DNA of 64,000 nucleotides from Melitaea cinxia (lineage: Eukaryota > Arthropoda > Insecta > Lepidoptera > Nymphalidae). A program made the position numbers and the translations under genes. Of this stretch, positions 24,233 to 35,827 are shown piece by piece. The stretch spans positions 10,252,159 to 10,316,158 of the forward strand of contig NC_059400.1 in the NCBI RefSeq assembly GCF_905220565.1, written 5' to 3'. The notes beneath the pieces were generated by a model. The model had not been told where the DNA came from and did not search any database. It saw nothing but the letters and a program-made list of their open reading frames with translations. Position 1 is the first letter of the stretch, and every line of letters starts with the position of its first letter.

Positions 24233-24366
24233 AACACAGTAGGAAATATCTTGCTCAATATCTGGAGCAGCCCATTTGGGAAAGTACCTCGACCTTACAG
24301 AAGTTCACAGCTAAATAATACTCCTGTCAAGCAGTGTTACGTTCTTGTTGTGAATAAGGTGAGTAA
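24233..24366 (-). repeat. Repeat fragment, family of 33533 and 55000
   Basis: AACACAGTAGGAAATATCTT through GTACCTCGACCTTACAGAAG to GTGAATAAGGTGAG is the reverse complement of the block at 55090-55260. One frame is open for 42 codons and ends at a donor-like AAG/GTGAGT, so the block can mimic an exon; the match to other repeat copies argues against that. Confidence 0.65.
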
Positions 24367-25745
24367 AGCACTTTCGCTTTACTTTTGATTTAAGCTACAA
24401 ATTCTCTTCCTTTCATCAAATTACTTTACCTAAACATTATGTTTCATGCTTAAAATTGAATTAGTATAATTAAATGTCATATGAATTTTTAGTGTTATAA
24501 AAGACCAATAAAGTAAAATGCATTAAATAAGATTACACCTTACTGTCTGGCAGTTTAAATGTTATCTCTGTTTATTAAAAGTAATTTGCCGTTGAGGAAC
24601 AACGAACGTAGTTCACAACTCTTTTAGATAAACTTCTATTTTCATTTCGATGTGCTTTAATACATTATATATAGGTAATTGCAATTATAATTAAAGAGTT
24701 GCCAGTATAATTACTGTAGTTGATGGCGCAGTCATTCCTTTGATCGAAATCAATGGTCACTTAAATTACGTTATGTAACATTTGGAGCGCATACTTGTGG
24801 GAAATATGCATGCTTGTGCTCATTATCATTTCCAAAAATACAGTGTCTTTGTATTGAATGCAAACATCCTAAAGTTTTGATAGTTTTTATTTGGTGTTGA
24901 TTGTTTGATGTCCTTATATAGTTTCATGTGTTAAATTAATTAATGCTTTTTCAGCGGTACAAATATGCCCTTTTTATGCGTTGACCATTAATTATGTCTT
25001 TGCTTCGTTTTATCAAACGCCGAATCTGTTTTCAGTGGAAGAAACAGTGTTGGTTTATTGTTAAATTGTTTTGTAAAAAAACTTAAAATTAATTATATGC
25101 CATGTTTTGATACATTCAACTAGCAGTCTAGTCTAGTAGTGGTCGGATAACGAAGATTCAAGATTCAAAGTATTTAATGCTGTCTATAATTAAATCATAC
25201 TATCAACTAATACGAATCGTCAAGATCATCTCTGATAATATCAACACGATACTTAACGTTCTTCAACAATATTGTTTGTTAAATTGTCATCGGTGAACGT
25301 TCGTCATGTGGAAAATAACCGAGGGAACTCGTGTAGCATCGTATGACGCAGCGTCTGGCTGGGTGCGATCGGGATACCAAGTAAACTAAGAACTTGGCAA
25401 TTTAACTAATGTGAGATGCAACTAGTTTTCATCTTTATACTACATGTACATTTACGAATATATGTATTTTAAAGTGATATTATACGTACGTAAGTACCTA
25501 CATTTAGAAGGTAAAAATTATTTATATTGCACACTCTGTAGTGTTCATTTCAACAATTTTTATTAGTTTATTTTAATGGATATTGAATGTTTATTTGTTG
25601 TTGAATTTCTAATTTTTATTCTGCGTAAACAGAAGCAATAATATTTTAGCTATTTTTGTACATCGCTTAAAATTTTACAAAAAAGTCACCTAAAATGTAG
25701 ATTTTTAAAAAAAGATAATTAATTAAGATTAATGTTTGTGATTAA
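24367..25745. other. Intergenic spacer
   Basis: No gene or repeat is recognised. The AT content is high. A patch at 25290-25390 is somewhat GC-richer. Confidence 0.5.
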
Positions 25746-25747
25746 GA

Positions 25748-26055
25748 TAAGTGTTTGCTAGCAAACGAAAAAAACCGACTTCAATTACATCGAAAAGTAA
25801 TAAAACATAAGTAGACGAAAAAACTTAACAAACGCACTGTCATTACGATTATCGAAGGATCCCGTCAATTTCTCTGGGATGCCATCATCCTGGTTTCCTT
25901 ACCACGGTACCGCACTTGGGATATCTCCTTTCCAACAAAAAATAATTATCAAAATCGGTTCATAAACGACGAAGTTATCCGCGAGCATACATAAAATGGC
26001 CGAATTAAGAAAATTCTCTTCCTTAGTTCCTTCTCCTCCTTTTTTGAAGTCGGTT
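25748..26055 (+). repeat. GAAGTCGGTT-type repeat, near complete
   Basis: It starts CAAACGAAAAAAACCGACTT and runs through TTACATCGAAAAGTAATAAA, CAATTTCTCTGGGATGCCAT, GGGATATCTCCTTTCCAAC and CGGTTCATAAACGACGAAG to TCCTCCTTTTTTGAAGTCGG. The inverted ACCGACTTC and GAAGTCGGT ends are both visible. Confidence 0.75.
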
Positions 26056-26059
26056 AAAA

Positions 26060-26807
26060 AAAGATTTTGTTTGCAATTTTGGTTTTTTATATATTTTCCT
26101 TTTTAATAAATGTAATATTATTATATATGTAAATAAGCTATGAGGAGATGAAATATTAAAATTTAACGTTTTTTACTGTTTATTTTTGACCTTTCGGTTT
26201 ATTTTATTCATGGAAATTATATAAGCGCAATGTATACCGTACCGTTAGGTCTCCTTGCCTTATGGAGTTGCAAGTATTAAAATACTGCAGATTCACTTAA
26301 CCAAAGAAGTTAAACCTGCAACAAATTTTCGACTTTATTACAACGAAGCAAATAGTATAATGTAAGTTAACGTTTACGCACATGGTTGCTATTACCGCTC
26401 TAATGATTGGCATTGAGCTGTGCTCGCCAATATACTCGCTCCTTAGCCGCTTGAAATAAATTTATGATTATTCTAGATGATGGCCCAACGCATCGTTCAA
26501 GAAAGGAGGTAAGTTATATTTGCTACTTAATGTTGGATATGGTAATTTAAATCTGTCAATTATTGATCTATTTCTAAATTATCATAAATAAACATAAATA
26601 TAACTAAAAAGAAGTGAACTCTGCGAGTAAATAGATAAAGCTTGAATTCCTACCGTATCAATATGATTTTGAACAAGAAACGGTTCATCTTTGCTTGGAA
26701 GGTATCTGTCTAACGGAGCGATTCAACTGACGTAATTAAAAATTTACCTCTATTTTTTTCCGAGTCTGAAATCTTGGTATTATTGAGACTTTCTACGATA
26801 GTTCCAA
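26060..26807. other. Intergenic spacer
   Basis: AT-rich with no gene recognised. Confidence 0.5.
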
Positions 26808-27423
26808 TCTATACATATAATAAAATGGTAGGAAAGTCAAAACTGTACATTGAATATTTTTTAAAAAGAAGACTTGGGATGTGGTCTACAATTGATACTG
26901 ACAAAAATTCTAAAAATATAGTTTTTAGAATTTTTGTCTGTTTGTCTGTTGGTCTGTTTGTCTGTATGTATGTCCGGGATAAACTCAAAAAGTACCGCAT
27001 GGATTTATTTCAAATTTGGCACGAATATTATTAAGAAGTCGGGTCAACATATAGGCTACATATTATCACGCTATCACCTACCGGGAACGAGCAGTGAACC
27101 TTTATTTTCTCAACGCATTTTGTAACAACATGTAATCTAACGACGCATATTTGAATGTTGTTGTTATTATGTTAATAACCATGCTATATAAGCTAGCTTC
27201 ACACTATAAAAATCACGCAATTTAAGTAACAAAGCCGATAAACATAATTAAATTAATATAAGTAGACAAGACAATTTTAAAGCAGCGCCATCTATGAGAT
27301 TTTTCTGTAGATATGAAATGTAAAGAAGAAACGGGTAAATGAATGTTATTTTAAAACGTATAATCGTAGGTATTTTTGGTGCTGTATAGCGTTCACGCAG
27401 ACGACGTCGCGGGCAGCAGCTAG
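26808..27423 (+). mobile_element. Non-autonomous Helitron, 616 bp
   Basis: It starts TCTATACATATAATAAAATG at 26808 after an A, and ends GTCGCGGGCAGCAGCTAG at 27423 before a T. This is the Helitron rule of insertion between A and T without target duplication. The 5' end matches the Helitron at 39149, and the GC-rich terminal segment (CGCAGACGACGTCGCGGGC) can fold. Internal TTTGTCTGTTTGTCTGTTGG runs and the overlapping short frames are not genes; no Rep/helicase is encoded. Confidence 0.75.
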
Positions 27424-27424
27424 T

Positions 27425-28416
27425 ATAACATAAAACTTTGATTTTGTAAAGAACCCAAGAACTCTAAAAAACTAACAATATGTAAAAAATACGATAAAAC
27501 TGACGCTATAAATATTCTAAAATCGTAAGTTTAGTAAAAAAAAAAAAAAATTTGGAATCGATAATGGATTATTCAAATTAGTCTTCATATTATGTAGAAT
27601 CTGTTATTGATGGAAAGTACGTGCAAACCTATGTAAAAGTATGTTTGGGTGAGATGTGTAACAATACTCGCACAATTTTCAACTGCAGAGGTCACCTACT
27701 TCGTACTAGATGACCTCACTACAAGTGACTTTGTTTTGTATTTTTTGTATGACTATGACCTGGTGAGAAGTTGCCAAAATAAGTCTGGTTTCATTTTTCT
27801 CGTGACAGGATTGAAAAACTGCCACATCCAATGTTACGAAGAATTTCGACAAAAATTTGTGCTGTAAATTTACGACGTGGCTGACATTTTGTAGTCGTCG
27901 GCGCCGGATGCACTTAAGGTGATATTTATAGTTTTATAAGTATATTTCAAACTAATATGAAAGCATGTGATGTTTTTTGTATATTGTAAGTTACGCATGC
28001 AACAATAGACTATCAGTTTTACGTTTGATTGTAGGTTAGCTTTGTTTTGATAAAAAAAAATCTTCAAAAAAAAGAAACACTTCAGTAGTCTATCAGTCAG
28101 TTCAGTCTATTGCTTATAGCTTATAAGCAAAGGATATTCGTTCAACGTTAACGGTCATACGGTCATAGGACACCAAAAACCATTAGGCTATCCATGAATC
28201 TTTATACTGTCTATCTTACGAAGTGTTTAGGCGTTTGCACACGCTGCGCTACTCTGTGTGGGTCATGACTCTACTGTAGGGACTCCAAAATTGTTCCTCA
28301 CTATTAGCTATAATAGGGTACTTAGGAGCTTTATTATTTTTTATTATTTGACTGGCTTGTTGACGCAATTGAGAGTGTACCTTTCCTAATCCATGGTTAT
28401 GGAGTATATGCGTGTA
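27425..28416. other. Intergenic spacer
   Basis: No gene is recognised. The plus-strand frame at 27649-27867 has no motif or splice context. A small inverted repeat (TGCTTATAGCTTATAAGCA) lies near 28110-28130. Confidence 0.45.
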
Positions 28417-28417
28417 C

Positions 28418-28466
<49 letters not shown>
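28417..28466. repeat. Poly-A and (AT)n microsatellite
   Basis: About 15 A residues are followed by an (AT)n run of roughly 17 units, directly joined to the tail side of the SINE at 28467. It probably began as the SINE's tail. Confidence 0.9.
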
Positions 28467-28467
<1 letters not shown>

Positions 28468-28800
28468 GATTCAGCATGTAACATCTTACTGCTTGGCATA
28501 GGTCTCTACCTCCACGCAGAAGAAGGATCGGAGCTTAATCCACTACACTGCGGGTTTCCGAATATATTCCCTACTATGGGAAACGATCGCTATCAGGTGT
28601 TTATAATAACAACCAGGACCGACAGCCTAACGTGTTCAGCGAGACATGGTGAACCACTCACAGGATGACAGACACACAAGGATAGGTATTCAAACCAGAG
28701 AAAATATTTGTAGAAATACAAATATCCACCGCGTGCGGAAATTGAATATGCAAACCGCCGGTGTTTAGGCACCTACATGGCGCACACACCACTGCAGAGC
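28467..28800 (-). mobile_element. tRNA-derived SINE, alternative head
   Basis: The 3' half matches the SINE at 37771-38100 (ACATGCTGAATC-type end, GGATTAAGCTCCGATCC, GATAGCGATCG). The 5' head is different and includes AAATATTTGTAGAAATACA and a diverged promoter block. The same alternative head type occurs in the copy at 53638-53958. Confidence 0.65.
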
Positions 28801-29021
28801 GGTTGTTATTTTTATTGTTAAGTATTTAATTTTCAAATTAAGTTGAGTTTTTTCAATAGATAAAGTGGGGGAATCGAAATTAAGTGATTATAAATGGTAA
28901 ATATTTCATTTTTAAGTGATCGTGTTTTCGAATCTGAACTGACAGCGCTAAACTTTGAATGAAAACCTGTATGTTTCTGAAAATGTCAGAGACATGCATT
29001 TTCAAAATGAAATAACATTAA

Positions 29022-29104
29022 TAATTGACCGCTCCAGCGGGGATCGAACCCGCGTCTCCGACTGACCGTGTCGGAGCTCTAGCCAATTAAGCTATGAAAC
29101 GATG
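29022..29104 (-). repeat. tRNA-like head of a second SINE family
   Basis: On the minus strand, ATAGCTTAATTGGCTAGAGC is a good tRNA A box, and GGGTTCGATCCCCGC is a perfect T arm with B box. Between them is a stem (CTCCGAC/GTCGGAG). The 5' side of the acceptor stem does not pair with the 3' GGAGCGG, and the loop lacks the usual U33. It is therefore a SINE or pseudo-tRNA, not a working tRNA gene. Confidence 0.6.
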
Positions 29105-29268
29105 TAACCGCTAGATCGAAATTTTTGATATGATAATTTTTATATTCGGTTTAAGTGAACCGTGGCGCTGTCTATAGTGAGTTCTTTACAGAAACCCGTA
29201 ACTATTCAAAGTTTCATATTACAATGAAAATCTTTGACAAGAGACGAGACCATGCTATTTTTAATATG

Positions 29269-29417
29269 TACGATTTTATTTTTGTGTTACCCACACATTA
29301 GGAATTCTAAACATTTTTGAATATCATATCAAAAATTAACCGCTCCAGCGGGGATCGAACCCGCGTCGACACGGTCAGTCGGACACGGTCAGTCGGCAAC
29401 ACAAAAATAAAATCGTA
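29269..29417. repeat. Inverted repeat enclosing a second SINE head
   Basis: Two perfect 20-bp arms (29269-29288 and 29398-29417; TACGATTTTATTTTTGTGTT and its complement) flank a 109-base loop. The loop holds another copy of the tRNA-like T arm (GGGGATCGAACCCGCG at 29350-29366) and a perfect 14-bp tandem duplication, GACACGGTCAGTCG, at 29368-29395. Confidence 0.8.
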
Positions 29418-29454
29418 GAATTTAAAATTGCTACATCAACATTAGATACATTAC

Positions 29455-29672
29455 GCTTCAGTCTGTAATATTTCACTGCTGGGCATAGGCCTCTTACTCT
29501 ATATAAGAGAAGGAGCAGAGCTTAATCCATTACGCTGCTCCAATGCGGGTGTGGCAGATAGGTACGTGCTCTCCATGGGACTGTGGGGAGACCCACAAGG
29601 ACTGCACAAACACCCAGACCATGGCAAACCTCTGTATGGCCAATATAAATGTTTGTTATGTGCGGGGATCAA
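29455..29672 (-). mobile_element. tRNA-derived SINE with internal deletion
   Basis: The copy reads from GTGCGGGGATCAAC back through TTGGCCATACAGAGGTTTGC and GTGGGTCTCCCCACAG to the 3' end CAGTGAAATATTACAGACTG. About 70 bases of the body (the GTTGTTATCATG region) are missing compared with 37771-38100, and the head stops at the B box. Confidence 0.75.
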
Positions 29673-29707
29673 CGCTATAATTATGTTAATGAAATAGAAA
29701 AGTTGCC

Positions 29708-30013
29708 TCATCAGCATCATCATCATCATCATTTCAGCCTATCGCAGTCCACTGCTGGACATGGACTGCTGCCTTTAAAAGTTCGCGCCAAAAATGGCGT
29801 GAACTCATGTGTGTTGGTCATTGACACTACGCTGGGCATGCGGGCTGGTGACCGCAGGGCTGGCTTTATCGCACCGAAGACGCTGCTGCCCGTCTTCGGC
29901 CTGTGGATTTCAAAGCCAGCAGTTGGATAGTTATCCCGTCATCTCTCGGGTTTTTAAGTTCCAAGGTGGTAGTGGAACTGTCTTATTCCTTAGTCGTCTC
30001 TTACGACACCCAC
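29708..30013 (-). mobile_element. Non-autonomous RTE-derived element
   Basis: The (ATG)n tail at 29708-29731, the 3' end TCCAGCAGTGGACTGCGATA, the TTTTGGCGCGAACTTTT block and the GTGTCGTAAGAGACGACTAA block match the family. The extreme 5' part (ATATAGCCACCCCC) is missing. All open frames here are by-products. Confidence 0.75.
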
Positions 30014-33000
30014 CAAACCAATAAAACTATACCTTATTTATATTATATAATACTTATGTCTAAGTTAACATACAAAAGTGCGCTATTTCATTTTCTACAA
30101 AGTGTTTTTTCCATTTGTGTTTCTCAGGAAATCTATTCCTGACTTTCCTAAAATGCGTTCAAACTAACACATTAATAGAAATAAATTCTTAATATTTTTT
30201 ATTTTATGTATCACAGTTTAAAAGTATAAAGTATATGTTTTCCATTTAATTGAAATATTTTGCTGTACCTATATAATGTGTTAGGGATTTCTAGTCGTGT
30301 CTCGATAATTTGACGACGCGACGATAATTTTACTTTTTGTATTAGAAGCTGTTAGGTGTTGTGCTATGATAAATACGGCTGAAGAAGTAACCTTAACGTC
30401 AGAACAGATAAAACCACATTGTTCATCTAGGTACAAATATATTTGATCTCCATTCATCTGCTACGAGCAAGACTCTTTACTCTGCATCGATGTCCTAAAT
30501 AAAATAATGAAGGTTTCTTAATAATAGACCTGTAACCGTTGATAATTTTAATCCAGAGCTTGACATTGAATTTAACTGCGTCATTAGTATAGATCTTGAT
30601 ATCTCGAGTGTATGATCGACCTATATCTGTGAACAAATAAAACTAAAACTCATATCTAATGATACTTAATTAGCGATTATTGTATAAACAATATAACTTA
30701 GAAATATACAACACACTATTACAAATATGTTTGTTAAATATGCCTGAAACAATTAATATTTTTTTAAAGTTATACGTTTATGTTAATTAATAGAAAAACG
30801 AGATTTTTAAAGCGATCTATCTGTACATGAACACTGTTTACATAAACATCGAGAGAGTACTTGTTGCCGTGTGTTTTCTCTGTTGTCGATTTAACGCGAT
30901 CTAATTCGAAAGCGATACGCCTTTCACCTTCCGACCGTCAGACGTGCACTACGCTACCAGCTAACGACTACACTTCTATCAAAGACATTCTTATTAATAT
31001 TGAGGGTTAATACAATTATACATACATACCTCGATACAGATGACTCGACTACAGATTTTTATTTTTAAATATAAAAGTGCACTTTGAAATAAACACGTAT
31101 AAAATGTGTAGCGTTTTCTAAATTTAAAATTATTTACTGTAACCGTAACACTGATAAGTATTTATGACTAATTGTTCTAGAACCATGTTCTAGATTCCAT
31201 AAATAAACCGATGTGTATATCATTGACCTATTAAAAACATTGTTAACGTATCCTTACGCATAGTTAGATGTACAAGTGACAATAATAGTAAATTTATAGA
31301 AACATTTTGGTTTAGCTCTTAAATATTTTAAACTTTTAAATTTGTATCACGTAAATATTAATTACGCTTTATATGAGACTCTTATGTAATATAACATTAG
31401 CATTTTCAAAGAATATGTGGTTGTAGGTTCTGTTTAAAGATATACGCATCACCATATTCTGGGCTTAACCTACATATATAATGAACATGTCCTTTGTATG
31501 CAAGTATAAAAAATACGTTTTTAATACTTAGGGCGCGTTTTAATTTGAACTGCAGAGCAAGTTGCAAGTTTAAGAAGTAAATATTTTGTAATAGGACAAA
31601 ATAGATGAAAAGGGTATAATGATATTTTTCTACGTGTGTGAATCTATCATATATTGTAAGTTAAAATAAGGTGAACGAGTTTTTAAGTACATAAATTTTA
31701 AAAAAGGCACTTAAAACAATTCAGGCTTCCTTATTTCGAAGATAACAAGTTTTCTTTTGTTTATAGCGCAATAACATCGAACCTTGGAATCAAATGAGGT
31801 GTGATAGAATAAGGAGTAAAGCATCAACTTATAGAGTGAAAGTACACTTTCTTACTGCCTTACCTCTATAAACAGGTTAAATATACATATATGTATATTT
31901 CTATCCGGAAGAATCTTATTTAATTATCTTTAGCCCATTTCTTAATGAATATTGTATTTTGATGGTGTATATAATATATATGGTGACAGATTTGGACAAT
32001 GTATATACAAGTATGTATAAAAAATACGTGTTCTGAGAACTTTAAATAAATTATTAGTCTCCTATCACAGTATTTGTTTACATTTAATAATAAAAATGTA
32101 ACCATGAATTTTATATTAGTAAAATGATATTATATGTATTTCGTAAATCATTCTAGAATATACACTTCTTTGCATTCTCTATAATTGAGTAAAACTCGTG
32201 TGACGCTTTTCCTTACAACAGTGTAGGTTAATGTATTGTCGCTTTCTTAACTCTCGTCCGTCGCATCACTAATTGTTTGATTGTTAACCTACTAATTTAA
32301 ATTGCCTATATATGATTTAGAAATTATCGACAGAGTGAGCTCTATAAAAATAAATTTTATGTTTTAATTGAAGTGGAAAACGTTTACTAGCATATTTATA
32401 CTGACACGTTGAAGTTTCCTTTATTAAATTAAGGTAAAATGATGATACAGCGTATTCGTTAAATAAATTAGAGTGATGGAGGTCTTTCGGTCGATTGAAG
32501 TCCAACAATAATTGGCAAGTCTTCAAGTACGTGTAGTGTACTAAAGTGTTTACCTCTACGCCGAAACTCAGTATAATTTCGTCAAATTGAATGATTATGA
32601 CCTACCATTTGTATAGTAATTTATGATGTGCATCTTTTTCAATGCGATAGCGCAGACAATTTTTGTGTATGTTTGCTTTTAATTAGGGACATGATTTTGG
32701 CAGACATTTTATTCAGAAGCATATCTCGTTCTTCACCGGTAGATCACTGTCTCACCTTTAAAAAAGTTTATCGGACTAAAAATAAAGAATTGTAGGTGTA
32801 TTTTGTATAGCAACATCAAATCATTGGCGCGTCAAGTCTTTTGGTACACGTGATCGATACTCAATTAGCGTTTCTTGGATTTATTTTAAAATGTAATTTT
32901 CGGTTAAAATTTAAATAGTTACGCCTGCAACTACAAAATTACATTAGGCTTATCTATTTTCGTGTTATGCTAAGTCATGTACAGTTAACATTGTTTTTGT

Positions 33001-33310
33001 TGGACTGTTTATCACATTCACTGTATTTTGTTCTGTAAATAAACTCATCGTGATTTTACTAATTTTTATCTATGAAAAACTCGGCTGCGATGTGATGTGA
33101 TTTAAGTGTTAAGATTCGTTGACTAATACAAGGTGTGTGTAAGTTAAACCAGTACGGATTATGGGAATCGATGGGCAAGGAGGTTGCGACCGTGGGCACG
33201 AACAGCAAACAGGAGCGTAATAAGGTCGCGGACGCGGCCGCTTGGCGCCGACAACGCTCGCGCCGTTCGACGCCCTTTTACATTACCTATCGTAGAATAC
33301 GCACTACTTT
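30014..33310. other. Long gene-free spacer
   Basis: No gene or clear repeat in over 3 kb. It is AT-rich except for two patches. One is at 30860-30985 (GCGATACGCC, CCGACCGTCAGACGTGC). The other is a strongly CpG-rich block at about 33155-33295 containing GCGGACGCGGCCGCTTGGCG. Such blocks may be regulatory. A palindrome ATACATATATGTAT lies near 31885. Confidence 0.5.
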
Positions 33311-33314
33311 TTAA

Positions 33315-33480
33315 CTGACTTCAAAAAAAGAAGGTTAAGTGCGACTGTATTTTTTTAAGTTAAAACTTCTACACGCGCGCTTGACTTAAGGAGTAAGCTG
33401 GTAAATGCGCGACGAGAGCGTTACAAAAAGTGTGATCATGCGAGGCGAACGGTAGTTGAGAGGCAGATATAAGTTAGTGA
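33315..33480 (-). repeat. GAAGTCGGTT-type repeat end joined to a second block
   Basis: AACTGACTTCAAAAAAAGAAGG at 33317 is followed by GCGACTGTATTTTTTTAAG, then by the GACTTAAGGAGTAAGCTGG and GACGAGAGCGTTACAAAAAG blocks that recur, inverted, at 22190-22290. Confidence 0.6.
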
Positions 33481-33532
33481 AGATAGAAAGTTTTACGTCA
33501 GTCGTTAAACACTCGTTTTTAAATTTTTTATT

Positions 33533-33725
33533 TTTATATAACTAGGTCGGCAAAACAAGCGTAGGTACGGCTCACCTGGTGTTAAGCGATTACCGTTGCT
33601 TATAGAAGTCTGTAACGCCAGAAGCATCGAAAGCGCGTTGCCGAGGCTATCCCCAATTCCTCCCAGGAGCTCTGGTCACCTTATTTTCTGCTGTTCTACC
33701 TTAGTTCTGTGCCTTACCTCAGTTA
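33533..33725 (+). repeat. Interspersed repeat, family of 55000-55265
   Basis: ACTAGGTCGGCAAAACAAGC, GGTGTTAAGCGATTACCGT, AGCATCGAAAGCGCGTTGCC and CCCAGGAGCTCTGGTCACC are shared with the copy at 55000-55265, with the fragment at 24233-24366 (inverse) and with the window's right end. The 3' part CCTTAGTTCTGTGCCTTACC matches the TGCCCTATCTCAGTT end of the 55 kb copy, with the middle deleted. Confidence 0.65.
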
Positions 33726-33729
33726 ATTT

Positions 33730-34480
33730 TTAATATGTATGATATTTCTTCGTTATATCGAGATCTGGCAAGTACGTACTTTTTAAGTTATATCTAATAA
33801 TGCATATTTATTTGTCTACTTTTTTTCATCGACTTAAGTTGTATTATACCTCCTAACTTTTTACTGGTTGTACCGATTTTGATGATTCTTGTTATAATCA
33901 AAAGCTGATACTTGTCTTGTAGATTTATTTAAATTTGATCGAGATATGATGACTACATTTTGAGTAATCTTTGATAACGCATATTTATTTGACTACTTTT
34001 TAACCGACTTCAAAAAAGGAGGAGGTTACTCAATTCGACCGTATATATATATTGTTCGAGGATAACTTCGTCGTTTCTGAACCAATTTTGATAATTCTTT
34101 TTTTGTTGGAAAGGAGATATCCCAGATATGGTACCATGATAAGGAAACCAGGATCTGATGATCCCAGAGAAATTGAGGGAAACTCTTGAAAATCCGCATA
34201 TTTTATTACTGGGTGTACCGATTTTGATGATTTTTAATTCAATCGAAAGCCGATGTTTATCATGTGGTCACATTTAAATTTCATCGAGATCTGATTACAA
34301 CTTTTGGAATAATCTTTGATAATGCGTATTTACTTGACTATTTATTCGTCTACGTACGTGTTTTTTTTTGTTTGCCAGTAAACACAATTATTTGTCAATC
34401 TACGTTGTTATTACTTGTTGATGCAATTAAAGTCGGATGTTTTTTTCGTTTTCGAGTAAAACACAATTATGTTAAGGTTT
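33730..34480 (-). repeat. Pile-up of GAAGTCGGTT-type repeats
   Basis: Two partial copies and one near-complete copy lie end to end. A decayed copy runs 33730-33860, another starts with TTTTTACTGGTTGTACCG at about 33860 and ends near 34000, and a full one runs from AACCGACTTCAAAAAAGGAG (about 34001) to AATTAAAGTCGGATG (about 34430). Each repeats the TTGATAATGCG-like and ATTTACTTGACTA-like blocks. The frame at 34264-34512 is part of the repeat. Confidence 0.7.
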
Positions 34481-34484
34481 GGTA

Positions 34485-35300
34485 TTGGTCAAAATTAGTA
34501 GTAGGCGATTAATATTTACTACGTCATAGTTGTGTAACAAGTAAATCCGTTTGCTAAACATTTTGAAACTAAGCTATCCACGATAACACACTTCTTCTTG
34601 TTTGTATTACAGTGATAATAATACATTATGCAACACGTTAAACGTTCGAACTATTTAAATATAATTATAACTATACTATACTAAGTATTAAAGATGGTTG
34701 ACGCTCCTGTTTCGTTATTATAGCCATAGTATAATGTTATAAAGCCTGTACATTTGCTGGGGAATGAATTTCGAAAGAAAAGAAAATTTTCAGCCACACA
34801 TATAGATATTAGAATGTATTTAGAGAGAAGTTTTTTCAGGCTTCGGTATCTATCGTAATAGAAAAAAAGAAAGAAATAATACGAAAACGCATTTTTAGAG
34901 TTAAATATAGTCGTAAACGCATTATGTGCGAGAAAATTCATTGGAATTCATATATTTTTTTCTAAAGTATTCATGAAATATTCTTTGGTTAGTGTACTTA
35001 GTAATCTTTACAAAAATCAAAATTTTCAACGTACAGAACACAAAAGTTCAGTAAATTATGTTATATGTATTTAAAAAATTAAAATATACAAATGTTCACT
35101 TTTTTTTTTCATTACTGACAATCCCACTATTTTCTTGCGTTCATAGCAACAAAAATTGTTACATTCTATCATAGAAGTTATACAAAATATATGTAAAAAT
35201 TGAAGCATTTACAAGAATAATTGTGTAATGCGTTTCTAATATAGGACATATGGCAATCGCAAGACCTACTTATTAATTCAAAACTAGGCGAAAATCTATT
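34485..35300. other. AT-rich spacer
   Basis: No gene recognised; open frames are short and low-complexity. Confidence 0.5.
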
Positions 35301-35305
35301 GTTAT

Positions 35306-35454
35306 TCAAATTGTATTGTCATAATTTGCAAATGAAATCTTCACGTAATCATGATTTTCGGGGTCTATGACCCGTAATATGGATTCTACTTCCTGTGTCA
35401 TGGCGGTTGTCGCCGGCGAGATCGCTTCCTCCATTGGCATTTGCGTGCGCGCAA
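35306..35454 (-). CDS. Candidate terminal exon with degenerate EF-hand-like loop
   Basis: A minus-strand frame follows a splice-acceptor-like TGACATTATCAG at 35455-35466. It encodes about 49 residues ending in a stop at 35306. It reads (V)ARTQMPMEEAISPATT... and then a helix-like EVESILRVI, a loop DPENHDYVKISF and the end ANYDNTI. The loop resembles a degenerate EF-hand (acidic first position, hydrophobic at loop position 8), but it lacks the central glycine and the final Glu, so calcium binding is unlikely. GC content is well above the local background, as expected of an exon. I found no partner exon and do not recognise the gene; a dead gene fragment is equally possible. Confidence 0.3.
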
Positions 35455-35827
35455 CTGATAATGTCAAAGAATTTGGAACGTCACCATTCTTCAAATTTCT
35501 AGTTAAAAATTCTTAAGGTATTCGAATTTAAATGCAGCCATCAACATTATATAAACTATTGATGTGTGATCTGTTTTAGTCAATTTTTTTCCTGACGGGC
35601 GACGCACATTTCAACCAATTAAAATTCCCGAACAGCCCTACAAAATTCAATTGAGCCCGGCTGTTAATCTTTTTATTATGCAAAGAATTTATAATTTTTT
35701 TTGTGTGTGTATTGATAAGAAACTACTCATTTCGATGGTGTAGTTGTTCAGTATTGCTTTTAACTACATTCTAAACTACTGGTTTTTTTTTTTCGTTTTT
35801 TAGACAGTAGGTTTTATTTGTCTTTAA

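Noticed and set aside
24233..24366. A 42-codon open frame ending at AAG/GTGAGT, looking like a host exon.
   Set aside because: The same sequence occurs, inverted, in the repeat at 55000-55265, so it is a repeat fragment.
26774..27125. Frames rich in VCLSVCL-like residues.
   Set aside because: They come from TGTCTG repeats inside a Helitron.
29022..29104. Possible tRNA gene on the minus strand (good A box and T arm).
   Set aside because: The acceptor stem does not pair and the anticodon loop is abnormal; a partial second copy lies nearby, as expected of a SINE head.
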